Shown here: in pieces, positions 42,372 to 54,492 of the stretch | Layout: each line of letters begins with the position of its first letter | Numbering within the stretch: position 1 is the first letter of the stretch | Assembly: GCA_036346405.1 (NCBI GenBank) | Contig: CM070557.1 | Coordinates: 59,333,465-59,397,464, forward strand | DNA: 64,000 bases | DNA from: Phyllostachys edulis | Taxonomy: Eukaryota > Streptophyta > Magnoliopsida > Poales > Poaceae | Direction: 5' to 3' | Program-made: the position numbers and the translations under genes | The notes under the pieces: model-generated | What the model saw: the letters and a program-made list of their open reading frames with translations, nothing else | The model's database searches: none | What the model was told of the DNA's origin: nothing

Positions 42372-43330
42372 ATCCTTACTCTCGATCTGGTCAAGTGATC
42401 GAAGCCTATGTGTCCAAGCCTACGATGCCACAAGACTAAATCATGGGAGTCAGAAGCAACAAGGCATCTAGGACTAGAAGCAGAAGAGACACTGAAATTA
42501 GCACAGAAAATCTTCTCAAACCTAGAGATCTTGAAGACAAGCTCACCCGAGGAATCTAGAACTTTACAATCGCCACTTTTAAAACTAACTTCTAGACCCT
42601 CATCAAGAAGCTGGGAAACAGATAAAAGATTATACCTCAGCTTACTTACCAAAGCGACGTCCTTGAGCATAAACTTGTTGTTGACGCCACGACTTGTGCC
42701 CTTTGGTCATCACGGTCCCTAGAAGCATCCCCAAATGTGATCAATTCATTGCGGATGCACGTGTGAGGGAGGAGAACCATCTAGAATCTCCAAATATGTG
42801 TCGAGAACACCCGAGTCAACGAGCCAAATGTCCTCCTTCCTCGCATCGCATTTAACCTACAAAGCACGTCAGAAACATATGTGCCTCAATCTCAAGTTAG
42901 TGATAAGTGACCAGGAATCCAAGATCGAGTCACACGATGCTTGGGCAAAGCAGTAAAAGCAGCAGTAAAATGGTTAGTGAAACAATCATGAGAATGCATA
43001 TGATCAACACCTAGACCTCTCCGAATCGATCTACCAAAAGATCGGTACTCCCCCTGTCTAGATGCTACCTGTGGTTTTTCCTCACGATATCCTAACCCAA
43101 ATCGCTGCCTAGAGCCACCAAAAGAGTCAAAGGAGCCATCTACAAATCTAGGCCTATGTCTAGCAGGAAGGACAGGTTGCCTGGATCTAGAGACTACAGC
43201 AGGTGAATGAACTCCTCTAATGGTTCTCAAATTACTCATCCTCTCCTTCCTCTCAATCTTAGCTCTACGAAAGCAAAACTCAATGGTATGGCCATTCTTC
43301 TTGCGAGAAGGTCAAAGGAGAGTCGACCTT
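42372..43330 (-). pseudogene. pol: Protease and gag-pre-integrase region of element G (broken)
   Basis: The protease active-site Asp-Ser-Gly is encoded at plus-strand 42810-42818 in the context IWLVDSG. The frame 42368-42670 follows with the pre-integrase zinc-finger domain (VALVSKLRYNLLSVSQL, LWHRRLGHIGFDHL). Frames change between protease and this domain. The stretch 42892-43239 is Arg-rich linker without a recognised domain. Confidence 0.75.
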
Positions 43331-45556
43331 TTAGGGTCTTGCACAAGAGCTAACGACACCTGTCTGGCTAGAAGGAGGTTGGGCAAAGCCCGCAGATCTA
43401 AAGAGAATTTTAGACGTCTCAGGGGGTTCTTCCTCAAACAAGCCACTCCCAATAACTCTAGCAATCTTAGGTGGATGGTGCTTGGAATGCTCTAGGGAAT
43501 TAAATCCTAGGCCACTGTTGTTCACACTCACTTTAGATGTGTCTAGAATCATATTGAGTTTCTTCTGCCCATCAGTGAATCTCACAAGAGTACTGTTAAG
43601 ATAGTCTTTTTGTTTGGCTAGCTCATAACAAGAGGCACACTCATTGGACGTGCTAGCCCTATCAAATTTTTCTTTATAGTGAACTACCTCGGCTTTCAAC
43701 GCCTCACAAGACACGCAATAATTATCCCTAATATTGTCCAAATGTTCTTTAAACCTAACTCTAAACGCTTCTCGTATCTTATCTACATTATGCCCAATGT
43801 CTACACACAAGGTACAAGAAGCAGAATTAACAATTTTCTTAGAAGCATTCATGGACATGGATTGTTCAATTTTGGCTTTCTCTTCAAGTGTCTTATTTAG
43901 AGCTTCATTTTCGATTGTGAGCTTAATACAATTTTCACACGATGCAGATTTAGAGTGAAGAACCATTTCAGTCATTTCATTCATTTTAGTCTTATTAATC
44001 TCACAATACGAACAAGTGTGACTAGTATCAAATTTCATCAAATCTCTTGTAGCGCTATCAATTTTAATTTAAGCAAAGCACGCTTTGAGCGAGAATAAAG
44101 GAATAGCATCTACAGCAGTCACATCAAGAGCTAAGGCATTCATGCAAGTAGAACTAGACTTGAGAGATTCCAATTCATCAAGAGCATCTTTCAATTGATT
44201 TGTAACAGAGGAGTGATCAAGTCTTAGAGTTACCAATTCATCATACATTCCAGAACAAGCATTGCAAACATCTTCAGGACTAATTGATTTGAGTGTAGCA
44301 ACTTCTAGTTTCAAGTTATCAATCATGATTTCCTGATTCTTAAGCATTCTAGCTTGCTTATCTAATTTTTGTTCAGAAATGACCAAAGCACGTTTCATCT
44401 GAGCAGGTGAGGGACATACCTCATCGGGATCGCTGAAGAGCTCGTCGTCGTTGGAGGAGTCGACGTCGTGACTGTCCTTTGCCATGAAGCACATGCCGGT
44501 GAAGTCATCGGCCTTCTTCTTGCAGTGTGAATCGTCGTCGTCCTCCGTCTCCGAATCCACATCGCTCATGTTCACACTCTCAAGAGCGGTAAGGACTTGG
44601 CTGACGAACTTGCGATAGTTGGGCTTCTTGACTTTAGCATCTCGTGCTTGAGGACGCCTCCGGAAGTTCTTCTCCTCCTTGCCCTTCAGCTTGGGGCACT
44701 TGGAGCGAATGTGGTTTGGTTCACCACACTCAAAGCAGGTGATAGGACCACCTCTCTTCCTGAATCTCACTCTGTTGTAAGCTTTGGTGAATTTGGTGGA
44801 TAGGAGGGCTAGGTCATCCTCAGAAAAGTTATCTAGTTGATCATCACTCAAAGAATGCAAAGCAGACAAAGAAAGACCAGATGAGCGAGAATCAAAAGAA
44901 TCAGATGAGCTACCCTTAGATGGGTCAACCACTAGAGCCATCGACTCTGTCTTGGGGAGTCGCGAGATGAAATCAATCTCATGCGACTTCAACCTCGAGT
45001 AGAGCTTATCCATGGTAAGCTCACTCATGACAGTGTTGTCATTGATAGAAGTGATCTTCATCCCCCAAACTCTCACGTCCAATGCACCCAAGAACTGGCG
45101 TGCATTCTCAGACTCAGTGAAAACAAGATCAACAGCGCGAAGATTATGAAGGATCTTGGAAAACCTTCCTAGCAACTCATCCAAGGATTCACCAGGTTTT
45201 TGTTCGATCTTTGAGTACTCTTTCTTGAGTTGGTTCTGTCTCACTTCCTTGATCGCAGTAGAACCCTCGTGGTAATCACAGAGAGTCCTCCAGATCTCGT
45301 GAGCAGACCTTAGATGAGCCACACGCTCAAACTCTGATCGAGAAAGACCTTGAATCAAGAAATTTCGAGCCTTGCTATTAGCCTCCACATCAGGTGTGAT
45401 CACCTCGTCATTGGCTGGCACTGCATAAGGGTTTTTAACCTTAAGCCAAATTGAGTGCCCTTGAGCCTCGATGTAGGCTTGCATGCGAGCCTTCCAGTAA
45501 GAAAAATCGACTCCATCAAACACAGATGGTTTGTTGGAATACTTGTCAGACGCCAT
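43331..45556 (-). pseudogene. gag: gag of element G with long Cys-repeat coiled-coil extension
   Basis: Open frame 44069-45556 (495 codons) starts MASDKYSNKP. It shows the copia-type gag core (WKARMQAYI, IWRTLCDYHEG, YSKIEQKPGESLDELLGRF) and a CCHC zinc knuckle (CFECGEPNHIRSKC) near residue 275, then an acidic Ser/Asp stretch and a coiled coil. A stop at 44069-44071 is followed in the same strand by 43331-44041, clearly its continuation: a helical, Lys/Glu-rich region with CxxC pairs CNAC, CSYC, CENC, CTLC, CVSC, CASC at roughly 30-40-residue spacing. The gag core packages RNA; the role of the extension is unknown to me. Confidence 0.85.
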
Positions 45557-45597
45557 GGCTCCTCAGAACGGTTAAGATCTATGAGAAGAGCTAACCG

Positions 45598-45609
45598 GCT
45601 CTGATACCA
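45598..45609 (-). other. Primer binding site of element G
   Basis: Plus strand GCTCTGATACCA, two bases from the LTR start at 45612. Initiator tRNA-Met type. Confidence 0.92.
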
Positions 45610-45611
45610 AT

Positions 45612-47587
45612 TGTAGGACCGGAAAGGCGCCTAGAGGGGGGGTGAATAGGATCTCGCCTACTTTTTCACCTCGTTCAGATTCAACACCAGGTTCACCTCC
45701 ATAGCTATGATGAGTTATGAGGATCAACACGATGCAGCAGAAGACTTGAGTTGAATCCAAATCAAAAACCCCAACAGAAAGAACCAACAGAGACAAACCC
45801 TAAGAGAGCGGTCAGACCGGCATTATGTGAGCGGTCTGACCGGTGGGCGGTCTGACCGGCGTTGTACCAGCGGTCTGACCGGCCTTGACCAGAGGCACTG
45901 TTGGCAGCCCGAAAAAACAAATGCAAATTGGTCTAACTTTTGATATATCCAATCAAACTCAACCAAATTTGGAACACAACACCCTAAGGATATCAGGGAC
46001 CTATTCCAATTGATGGATGAGTAGATCCATGTCAAAGTTGAGACCTTTATCTGTTTTACCGAAGGATGGTTTAAAACCGAGCAAAAACGAAAACTTGATC
46101 CTAAGCTTGCTCGTGAGAGATTGATGACCTAGAGGATCTTAGATATGTTCCCACATGTCATAGCAAGGTAAAAGAGGGCACGAAGCCAAGCAAAAACAAC
46201 AGGATCAAGGAAGCACCCAAAATCACCAAACAAGAAGGATGAACACAAGAGAGAGCTCACTTTGAGAAATCATTTATATATTGAATCATGATGTTGCTGG
46301 GTACAGCCACTCCATACCAGGAGGACAAAGCTCAATCCATGAGCAACAACTCAACTCAACTCTCTAAACCCTAAGCCTCTCCCTCTTCCTCCAAAACCCT
46401 AAAAACCAAGACTAGGGTTTACAAGTGAATGCTTGGGAGCTGAGCTACAGCACCCCCTCCTATTTATATGGAAGGCCTAGGCTTCTAGAAGAGTTAACCT
46501 AATGGGCTCCCGTTAAGGCCCAAACAAACGGGACACAATCGCACGCATTTTAAAGCGTCGATTTCACTTCTCTTGACCTAATCCAGATCTTGGCCTTGCC
46601 GCCTTGTGCCACCGGTTGGCATTAGGTCACCAAGGCGTATTTGGTACAATTACCAAAATACCCCTTCTCGATCTTTTCCAAGACCGAGTCCAATGCATCT
46701 TGAAACACATCCCATGCTTCGCCACGTGTAGGTTGATCCAACGGTTCTCATCGTGTCGGCAAGTCTCTCCCATCCGGTTCCCACCGACCACCTTAACACT
46801 TGCACCGACCCCACACCGCTTGATCAACCACCAAGACCGAATCGCCTGTTCGGTCATCCTTGTCCATTCTGCGCCATGCTTGACTCAACTAACTTCACCC
46901 GGCATCCATGATCGTTCTGGACCTCAGCTCTCCAAGCTTAGTCCCGATCCTCCTCGCCGTTGACCGTCGTTGACCTTCAAGCTTCCTGCACAACAATAGA
47001 CAAGCAAATCCAAACTGGGAACAAGTTCTTCACAACTTGACCCACGTTAGCTCAAACCATGCAATATGCAACACATGAGCATTAACAACCATGGAAATGT
47101 CAAAGCCCAAAACAATTCACAACTAATATCACAAATTAGGTCAACAGCCGGTCAGACCGCCACCCTTGGCGGTTTGACCGCCCACTGGCCGGTCTGACCG
47201 CCAAGCAAAGGCCGGTCTGACCGCCCCAAAGGTCTTAGCCAGAAATCCACCCCTGGAAATCCGAAACCTATTGGAATTTTCAATCCAATAGAACTTTTGC
47301 CTGGAGGCTCCAAAAAATAAGAGACCAAGTGTAGTAGAACCTCCTCACTTGCCTACACCCTCTATTTTTGGCCCAGCTCCAAACTCATAGAAAATGCATG
47401 GCCGGTCAGACCAAGATACCAAATGCCTTGCTCGAGGCCTTGGCTCCGACCGCCACCATGGCGGTCGATCACCGAGACCTGATAGCTTGGTGACTTTGCC
47501 GAAAACACGCCTTTCGACAAACCTTCAACGCCATTGCCAATTGTATCATCATCCTAAGATCATGCACATATCCCCATGATATCCACA
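45612..47587 (-). repeat. 5' LTR of element G
   Basis: 1976 bp, TGTAGGACCGG to ATCCACA on the plus strand. A TATA box (TATAAATA, minus) is at 46461-46468, followed by AAACCCTA motifs. Clusters of the near-palindrome GGTCTGACC/GGTCAGACC lie at 45806-45882 and 47147-47224. Confidence 0.88.
46461..46468 (-). promoter_or_regulatory. TATA box of element G LTR
   Basis: TATAAATA on the minus strand, in CCATATAAATAGGAGG. The leader downstream has several AAACCCTA telo-box-like motifs. Confidence 0.65.
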
Positions 47588-50021
47588 TACTATGCTAGGC
47601 CCGTCCCATAACAGGCATGTGGTTGTACAGATGGGGCTCAGTTCAATGGCGCACATGGTGAGGTCCTTAATTGACCAAGGCAAGACTACCACATGCTAAC
47701 TACAAATCCCTATGCACACAGCTTATCAATCCTATGCACACAGCTCCACCAAAAATAGCACACAGCCCACCATATCACACAGTATCCACCACTTGCCTCA
47801 GTCTAAATCATTTCCCACCCAGTTGGTTTTAAGTGCAACATATGACTTACAACACATAGTGCACACAGCTTTTATCACATAGTTGCATATTCACTTAATC
47901 AAGTTATAATAGCAATCTACATGACCAAAGGATTAAGTGGCATGGCTAAGCAATCTAATCGAACTAACCAACCCACGTTGGTGCTACAATATTACCAACT
48001 AAATATCAGCTAGGGTGACAAGGAATTTAGACATAGCAATTTAACAAGGAAGGCATAACAATTTGGAAATATACATCTACCCCCAAAAGCATTTAAATAA
48101 TTACTTGAAATAAAATGCAGTAATTTGAAATAAAATACTTTTAGCAAAATGGGAATCAAGATGGTCAAGGGTATAGCTTGCCTTGGAAAAGGTCTAGGAA
48201 TTGATCTTGGTCTTGGAAAGGTCCTTCTTCTTCAACTCTTCCAGCAGCGTCGAAGTCTACTCGCAAACGAGACAAATAAACAAACTAAATAAATAACAGT
48301 AGCAATTAACTCCAATAAAATGATTAGATCTGGATTTTAGACGAATTTAGAAATTTGAATGGATGGATTTGGAGTTAGGATGCAAAAGATATGGGGTTTT
48401 GAAGTTTAAATCTAAAGAAAACCCTAAAATCAGAATTATATGAATTTCCCGAATTATTTCTCAAAGGAAAAATTAGAATATTGCGCAAGCATGACGTCAG
48501 CCCTGGGAATTTCGAAAAAGAAATAATGAAAAGAAAAACCTGACGTGTGGGGCCCACACGTCAGTGACACGGCTCACGGTGGACCAAGTCCACCGAGCCT
48601 CTGGATCTGGAGATCTGGTGAGGTGGCGCAACCACACACGTGGCGCTGACGCGGCGCCTGTGTGGCGGACACGCGCGCGCCACGGAGGCTACGGTGCTGA
48701 GGTGGAGGGTGATGTGGACGACGGCGAGTGCGGCGGCGCACTGAACCCAATGGTTCCGGCGAACGGCGGCGCCTCACCGGCAACGGGTGGTACAGGTGCG
48801 TAGAGAATGCGATGGGGATCACGGGGGTGGGCTCACGAGTGCTCAAGGATGATCGAGGCGGCCGGCGGTGAGGTAGAAGTGGCGGCGGGGCTTCGGGCTC
48901 GACGGCGATGGCATTAGGGGACTCCTCCGACGGAACGAAGGTGACTCCGAGGTTTCTCTCGCTCGTGCGATGTCGATGGTGTAGGCGATGCGGCTCCGGC
49001 GGCTTCGGGTGCGGCGGAATTACTCGCCGGAGTAGGCGGTGGCGAGAAACCCTAAAGCTTGAATTGGCGGCGGCGTTGAGGCTCTCGGGTGGAGGTGATC
49101 TAGGGTTTGGGATTAGGAGGCAAAGGCGAACCTCGGGGACCCATTTATAGGCGCAGGGCGGCCTTAGGGTGGCGTAGCAGCGGCGGAGATCAAAGCCCGA
49201 AACGACTGCACAAGGAAACGGGGATAGAAACAAATTCGAAGTTTGAATTTGAACGGAGTCGGTGTGGAAGGGATAACGATGAAGTTTGGTACGGAAATCT
49301 AGGGATTTTAGTTAGCAGAAACGAACACGGGCGGAGCTTCTAGAAGGCGCCAATGGCGGACACGGTCGCAGAGCCGCATGAGGAAGGAGACCGTGTCGGA
49401 GACGACGACACTGTAGCGGGCCCACGCGTCAGAGAGAGAGAGAGAGAGAGAGCGAGGCGCTCACGCGCGGTCGTTGATCTAGCCGTCCAACTCAGATCGG
49501 ACGGCCCACAACCAATGTGACGTTCGGACCGCTCCAATCGGCCATCAAGATCGGGACGTCCATACGCGATCCAACGGCTGCCATTGATCGAAGAAGCAAA
49601 CACGGGAGGGAGAGAGAGGCTGACGAGTGGGGTCCGCTTTGTCGATGCGGCGCTACAAGACGGGCCGCATGACAAGGCTTGGCCGGGATGAGGAAGAGAG
49701 TGGGTTTAGGCCCAAGACTGTTTGGAGATTTTATTATCTTTTTCTTTTTAAGAAAATACCAGAAATCCAAATAAGCAATGGAAATTAGCAAATGAATTTG
49801 GAAAAATTCTAGAAAATTCTAAAAAATGTATCCAAGCACATAGAATCCAAATAAAATAGTTTTGACTATTGTTCATGTTGACTTTAGTCATATTAAATTA
49901 TTTTGTTACTCAAAGTCCAATATTAAGCTTTTAAATTAAATTCAAACAAATCCAAATGGTGAATTTTCTCCTGGCTAACTATTCAAATGATTTTTAAAGC
50001 TCTGAAATTTGGGATGTTACA

Positions 50022-52966
50022 TAGGTTCAACTACGATAGGAAACCTACCTGGTCGAGTCGACGGGATGGTGCAGTCTTCTTTGCTGAAGGAGAATACAGT
50101 TTCCGACTACCTTGATGGCTTGACGGTGATCGGAGACTCGGCAAAGTTGACCTCCCGCTCTACGGCCTTGAGGTGACGTCTTGACTCGTACGAGGAGGAT
50201 CCTCCGAAGATCATGTCCACCGTATGCTGCGGCTCTTGGTACTTCATGTCTTCATCGCCATCTTTATCCTTCTTGAAGCTTGGCTCTTTGAGTTCTGTTA
50301 TGGAGGGAAAGGGTCCTTTACCAGAGTAGTAATCCTCTAGTTTACTTTGCCAGGCCCGGCAGGTGCGCAGATCATGCCCCGCTACCTGGTGAAATGCACA
50401 CCACTTCTTATTTTTCTTGGAATCACTGGTCGGAGCCTTAGCTTTGTTCCGGCCGGCGAAATCTTTCTTGCCCTTGGTGAACTTCTCGGGGATCGCATGG
50501 ACTTCCTTGTCGAGCTTGTGATTCTTCTTGTTCTTGAGAGACTTCTTGTTCTTCTTCTCCTGCTTCTCCAGACCCGGCTGGGGATTTTTGTTTTTCCGAT
50601 CGATAGCCTCGTACCATTCGACCGCTTCGCTAGCGGCCGCGTACTTGTCTGCCATGTCGAAAAGTTCGACGATTGTTCATGGAGGATTTATGGCAATATC
50701 GTCTGTAAACCAATGATTCCTCAGCCCTGCTATGAAGGCCTGGATGACGGGAGATTCTGCGATCTCTGGGATGGAGTTTCAAACCTGACTGAATCTCTTA
50801 ATATATTGTCGAAGAGTTTCGTTGGTCTTCTGCTTCATCTGATGCAGATCATCCTCCTTTACGGGGCGGTCGTATGTCCCATGAAAGTTGACGATCAGCG
50901 TGTCGTAAAGCTACCCCCAAGTGTAGATATATTCGATCGGTAGGTTAAGCAACCACGACCCGGCAGACCCCTCAAGAACCGTAGGCAAGTAGTTTGCCAT
51001 TATGTTATCATTACCACCAGCGGCTTTGATGGCGGTAGAATAAATTTGAAGAAATTTCAATGGGTTCTGAGTCCCATTGAACTTCTCTATGTTGGCTGGT
51101 CGGAACCTATCCGGTCAACAAACAGCTTGGAGACCTGCCGAAAACGCTCGGCAGCCCGTAATAGAGTCGTGGCGCCTTCTCTGAAAAGGGGCTGGATTAT
51201 AGTCAGTTGGGGATCGATTCCTCATATTTGTATATCTAGGATTCGGTGTCCCAACCCGGTCGTAGATGTTGTGATGATGCCTTTGACCACCTCCCTGGTT
51301 CAGATGATGCCTGAGGTCGCCTGAATCGAGTGGTCTCCCCTCATGATTTCCTAATCGGAATCTACGAGGAGGTTTTGGTGTTTCTCGATTCTCTGTTCGA
51401 CCATGTTGTCCCCTACTTAGAAAGGAATGCTGGGATGAGGTCATCGTGTGACTTTATGAATTCCTCTGCTCCTGGTACATTTCTGTACGTTGTATGGCTT
51501 GTTGGAGGATTTTTGACACCTAACCTGCAAGCTGGACAAAACATGGGGTTCCTGCTAAAGCAGGGTCTGGGTTATGCAAGATATCCTGGACTCGTTGCAG
51601 GTTTTGTATTGTCACCGAAGGTCGTGGCGGACTTCCGCTTGCAGTGGGCGTCCGATGAGTCGAGTTGTCCCTCGACCTACCAGATGGTCCTGCCTGATTG
51701 CTTACTCACGGTGGGGTAGGAACAGGTGAATTAACTGATGCACGTCCATCAGCTCAGTTACCTCCGGTAGTTGGTGCTTGAGCGTCTGTACCATTTCCAC
51801 CAACACGTGGTGGCAAGTCAACCCGTGGAGGATCGTGCAGGGCATCCAGATTGGTATCTCCGATTGTGTTGACCTCGTGGTGCCAGCAGTGATCTTCCGA
51901 TGAACTCCCGTCGTAACTAATGGAGAGCCTTCCAGCGCTTACGCAAGGAGCTTCCACGATGGAGAGCGGTTGGAGATTACCACCTCTAGCGGGCTTTGTG
52001 GTGGATTTAGCTTGATCCAGCGCACTGCTAATCGTATGCTGAGTCTCACCATGCCTACTTGGCCAGCGATCGGTGATAGCTTCATTGATACCTAACCAGA
52101 TGTGGCTTGGCCCCTGGAATACGTAGGAGCCGTTTGCAAATACTGGTAGCCCATGATAATATCGAGAGTACTTGGACTCTCTGGTTGCAGCGCTGGGCTC
52201 CCATTGCCGCCTCTGTTGGTCGGATCGACCGGGCTTGCAGAGGCGTTTGGACACTCCGAACTGGTCTGAATGAGCGATTCCTCTAAGAGCGCCACTGTTG
52301 GTGGCGGTGTATCTTCATCCATCCGGTCGATATCGCTAATCTCTGCGACTAGCGAGCCAGCGGAGGAGGAGGATGATGCCATCCCGTTTTCTTGCATGGC
52401 GTGGATGCATGTGTCCATAAGGTGAGCAAATCATCCACAGGTATGCATCTTAACCCTAGCATGTACTAATCATTCCAGAGTCACCAAAATGAGATACAAC
52501 TGAACCGCAGTTAGTTTTCCGATATAGTTGCTATACATGCTACCCGTAGGCGATGCGTAACTACTAGGAACAAAAGAGAACAATTGATTATACTACAAAA
52601 TCCAACGTCTACAAACTAAGGATAATAATTAGCGCATATATAACCTGAGAATAATCCCTAACTTAATCTGAACATCGCAGCACGACAATGTCTTCTCGTC
52701 TTTTCGCCATTGCTTTTATTAGTGACTACTTAGCGTGTCTATTGTTGGAAAAGAGCTAAGCAATGGAGAAAAATTATTTTGCACAACCGAAAGAATGGTG
52801 AGGTAAGAATTAGAAGCTAGGATGGGTAAGAAAGAAAGGAATTATATTACTTGTATTTTTGCCAAACTTTTGCTAGTTTGAAAATACTCTTTGCAACTCA
52901 AAAATCCTAACAACGTCCATTGCTACGGCTTTAACCTACAGTTAGTATGGCTCTGATACCAACCTT
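50022..52966 (-). pseudogene. gag: Element D, fragment 3: gag of a Tat-like Ty3/gypsy, with leader and primer site
   Basis: The minus-strand gag probably starts at 52418 (MDTCIHAMQ) and continues in changing frames: 52092-52418, 51754-52254, 51115-51444, then the capsid-like part near 50700-51110 (GSWLLNLP, MKQKTNETLRQYIKRF) and 50107-50655 (ELFDMADKYAAAS, zinc-knuckle-like CAFHQVAGHDLRTC). The last motif, CX2-3HX4-5HX4C in Tat style, differs from the CCHC of A. The leader 52419-52949 shows no ORF. The primer site GCTCTGATACCA is at 52950-52961. The coding sequence is interrupted at 50022/36840 by the solo C LTR. Confidence 0.82.
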
Positions 52967-53420
52967 TGTGAGAGCCGCCGGGAAATTTAACTTGTAATGC
53001 TTAACCCCCAATTGGTCCTAGCATCACAAATTAAATTTCTCCGCTCTCGGTGTATTATTGTCGACGATCGAGTCGCCGATCTTACAAAACAAATAGAGGA
53101 AAACGGCAAAGAGTTCTTGGGAGAGAATGAGACTGCTCTTTTATTGATCTGAACTGGCTATTACAGGGGTGCCCTCGACAAGGCTATGGGCTAATCCTAA
53201 TTACACTAGGCGTAATGCTTGCTATGCTATTGAAAATCCAATCATCTGTTGATCTTCCGAATTGGATTGCCCTCTACCGCTTGCGTTCTCCTTTAAGTAG
53301 TTGACGAAGTGGTGGTAGTTACTCCTGGAAGTGGAGCCTGTTGAAAGTGTCGCGACTGGTCAGAGCGAGGTGACGGTTGATGAAGTACCAACCGTTCTAT
53401 GGTTGCGCATCTGTGAGACA
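52967..53420 (-). repeat. 5' LTR of element D
   Basis: Begins TGTGAGAGCC five bases from the primer site. The right border is uncertain: GCGCA at 53405-53409 or GAGACA at 53420 are both possible ends. About 450 bp, short as in several Tat-type elements. A target duplicate cannot be tested because the other end of D is outside the window. Confidence 0.6.
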
Positions 53421-54424
53421 CCCAACCGTATGGTAGTTGTTGTCAGTGTCAGGATCATGAAACGTCGCATGGTATGGAACAGATATGATATGTATTTCAT
53501 TTATCACACGGTAAGAAATATACCTGGAGTTAGATCTGGATGCCAGTTCATTGCTTCTACAAGCAGTCATCTGGTCGGGGACTTAGTACAGGCCCTCGTC
53601 TGACCAGGGTACCCTGGTGGTAACTTCTGGAATCCTTACGACCATGGGGGTCATGGGCCTTATGGGTTATGACCATGAAGACATATGGTCTTTCATTATG
53701 TATTAAAGTAATACATAGAGATTTTAATCCTCGTCAATTATGTACCTCCCAGGTGCGGTACACATACACCCTCACAAACGTCAATATAAATCCATACACA
53801 AGTTATTCCAATACCGACAACTTCATAATTTTACAACATATGAACATACAAGGTTCAGTTTCGTACAAGGGTCAACCGACCAAATAGCAAGATAAATATC
53901 AAGTACGCAGCGAAAAACAATAAATAAACTGAAATAAAACCATAAATTAACCAGCAATGGAGTCCCAATGGCTTGCCATAATCCGTTGGGCAACCGACTG
54001 GGTTCAAACCATAGCAAATCGACGTTCCTGCGCAAACTTTCCTTACCCGATATGACCTTAACACCTGCTATCCAGATTAGTAAATAAAAGCAAACAATGA
54101 GTACATGAATGTACTCTGCAAGACTTTACCAAGCCTATAGCTACATGCAAGCTCTACTCAATGGAGAAGGCTATGGGTTCATTTTCAGCACAAAGCAATA
54201 TTTCAATTGAATACAAGTAGCAGATGCAAAACGCAAGTGAGCAAACATTTTTATAAATTCAATTAGCAACGAGTAATTAACATTAGACAATAACTAAACA
54301 TTAACAGGTGGCTGCCCCTGCAGCTCACAAACATAGCATGAGAAACCATTCTCAATACCACCGATCAAGTTTTAAGTTTAAATTCTAAAATGTTGAGTCT
54401 AACTCTTGAGGGAAATAACCAAGT

Positions 54425-54492
54425 GTGTCCATAACCAAGGACGTGGCTATTCGAATAGATTAAAACCCTGCAGGGGTGTACAACTTTACCCA
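54425..54492 (-). other. Conserved LTR palindrome/hairpin module in E
   Basis: GTCCATAACCAAGGAC, GGCTATTCGAATAG, CCCTGCAGGGG and TTTACCCACG. The sense first hairpin is CCA..TGG where A has CCG..CGG, a paired change at the third position. Confidence 0.72.

Larger units (their letters stand above)
37623..47587 (-). mobile_element. Element G: Ty1/copia retrotransposon
   Basis: 9965 bp on the minus strand, flanked by TACTA (37618-37622 and 47588-47592) and bordered TG...CA. Integrase before RT gives the Ty1/copia order. The long gag, the motifs MDVKSAFLNG and EEVYVKQPPGFE and the long noncoding 3' part suggest the SIRE/Maximus group, with moderate confidence. The 5' LTR is 45612-47587. Only 466 bp of the 3' LTR (37623-38088) match it; the shared parts are almost identical, so the insertion is young. 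Confidence 0.93.
36841..50021 (-). repeat. Solo LTR of the C family, split by the copia element G
   Basis: Parts 36841-37622 and 47593-50021 join to about 3.2 kb matching the C LTR end to end, without internal region. TAGGT lies on both sides (36836-36840 and 50022-50026), a clean target duplicate inside element D gag-pol. It contains the conserved module (37489-37561), small-ORF-like blocks (37124-37172 and 48182-48256) and a TATA box (49143-49149). A (GA)n tract at about 49434-49453 is longer than in the other copy. Confidence 0.93.

Noticed and set aside
48574..49233. Minus-strand open frame of 219 codons, Pro/Arg-rich
   Set aside because: Lies in the GC-rich promoter-leader part of the C-family solo LTR; the matching copy at 26600-27230 does not keep the frame, and no domain is seen.
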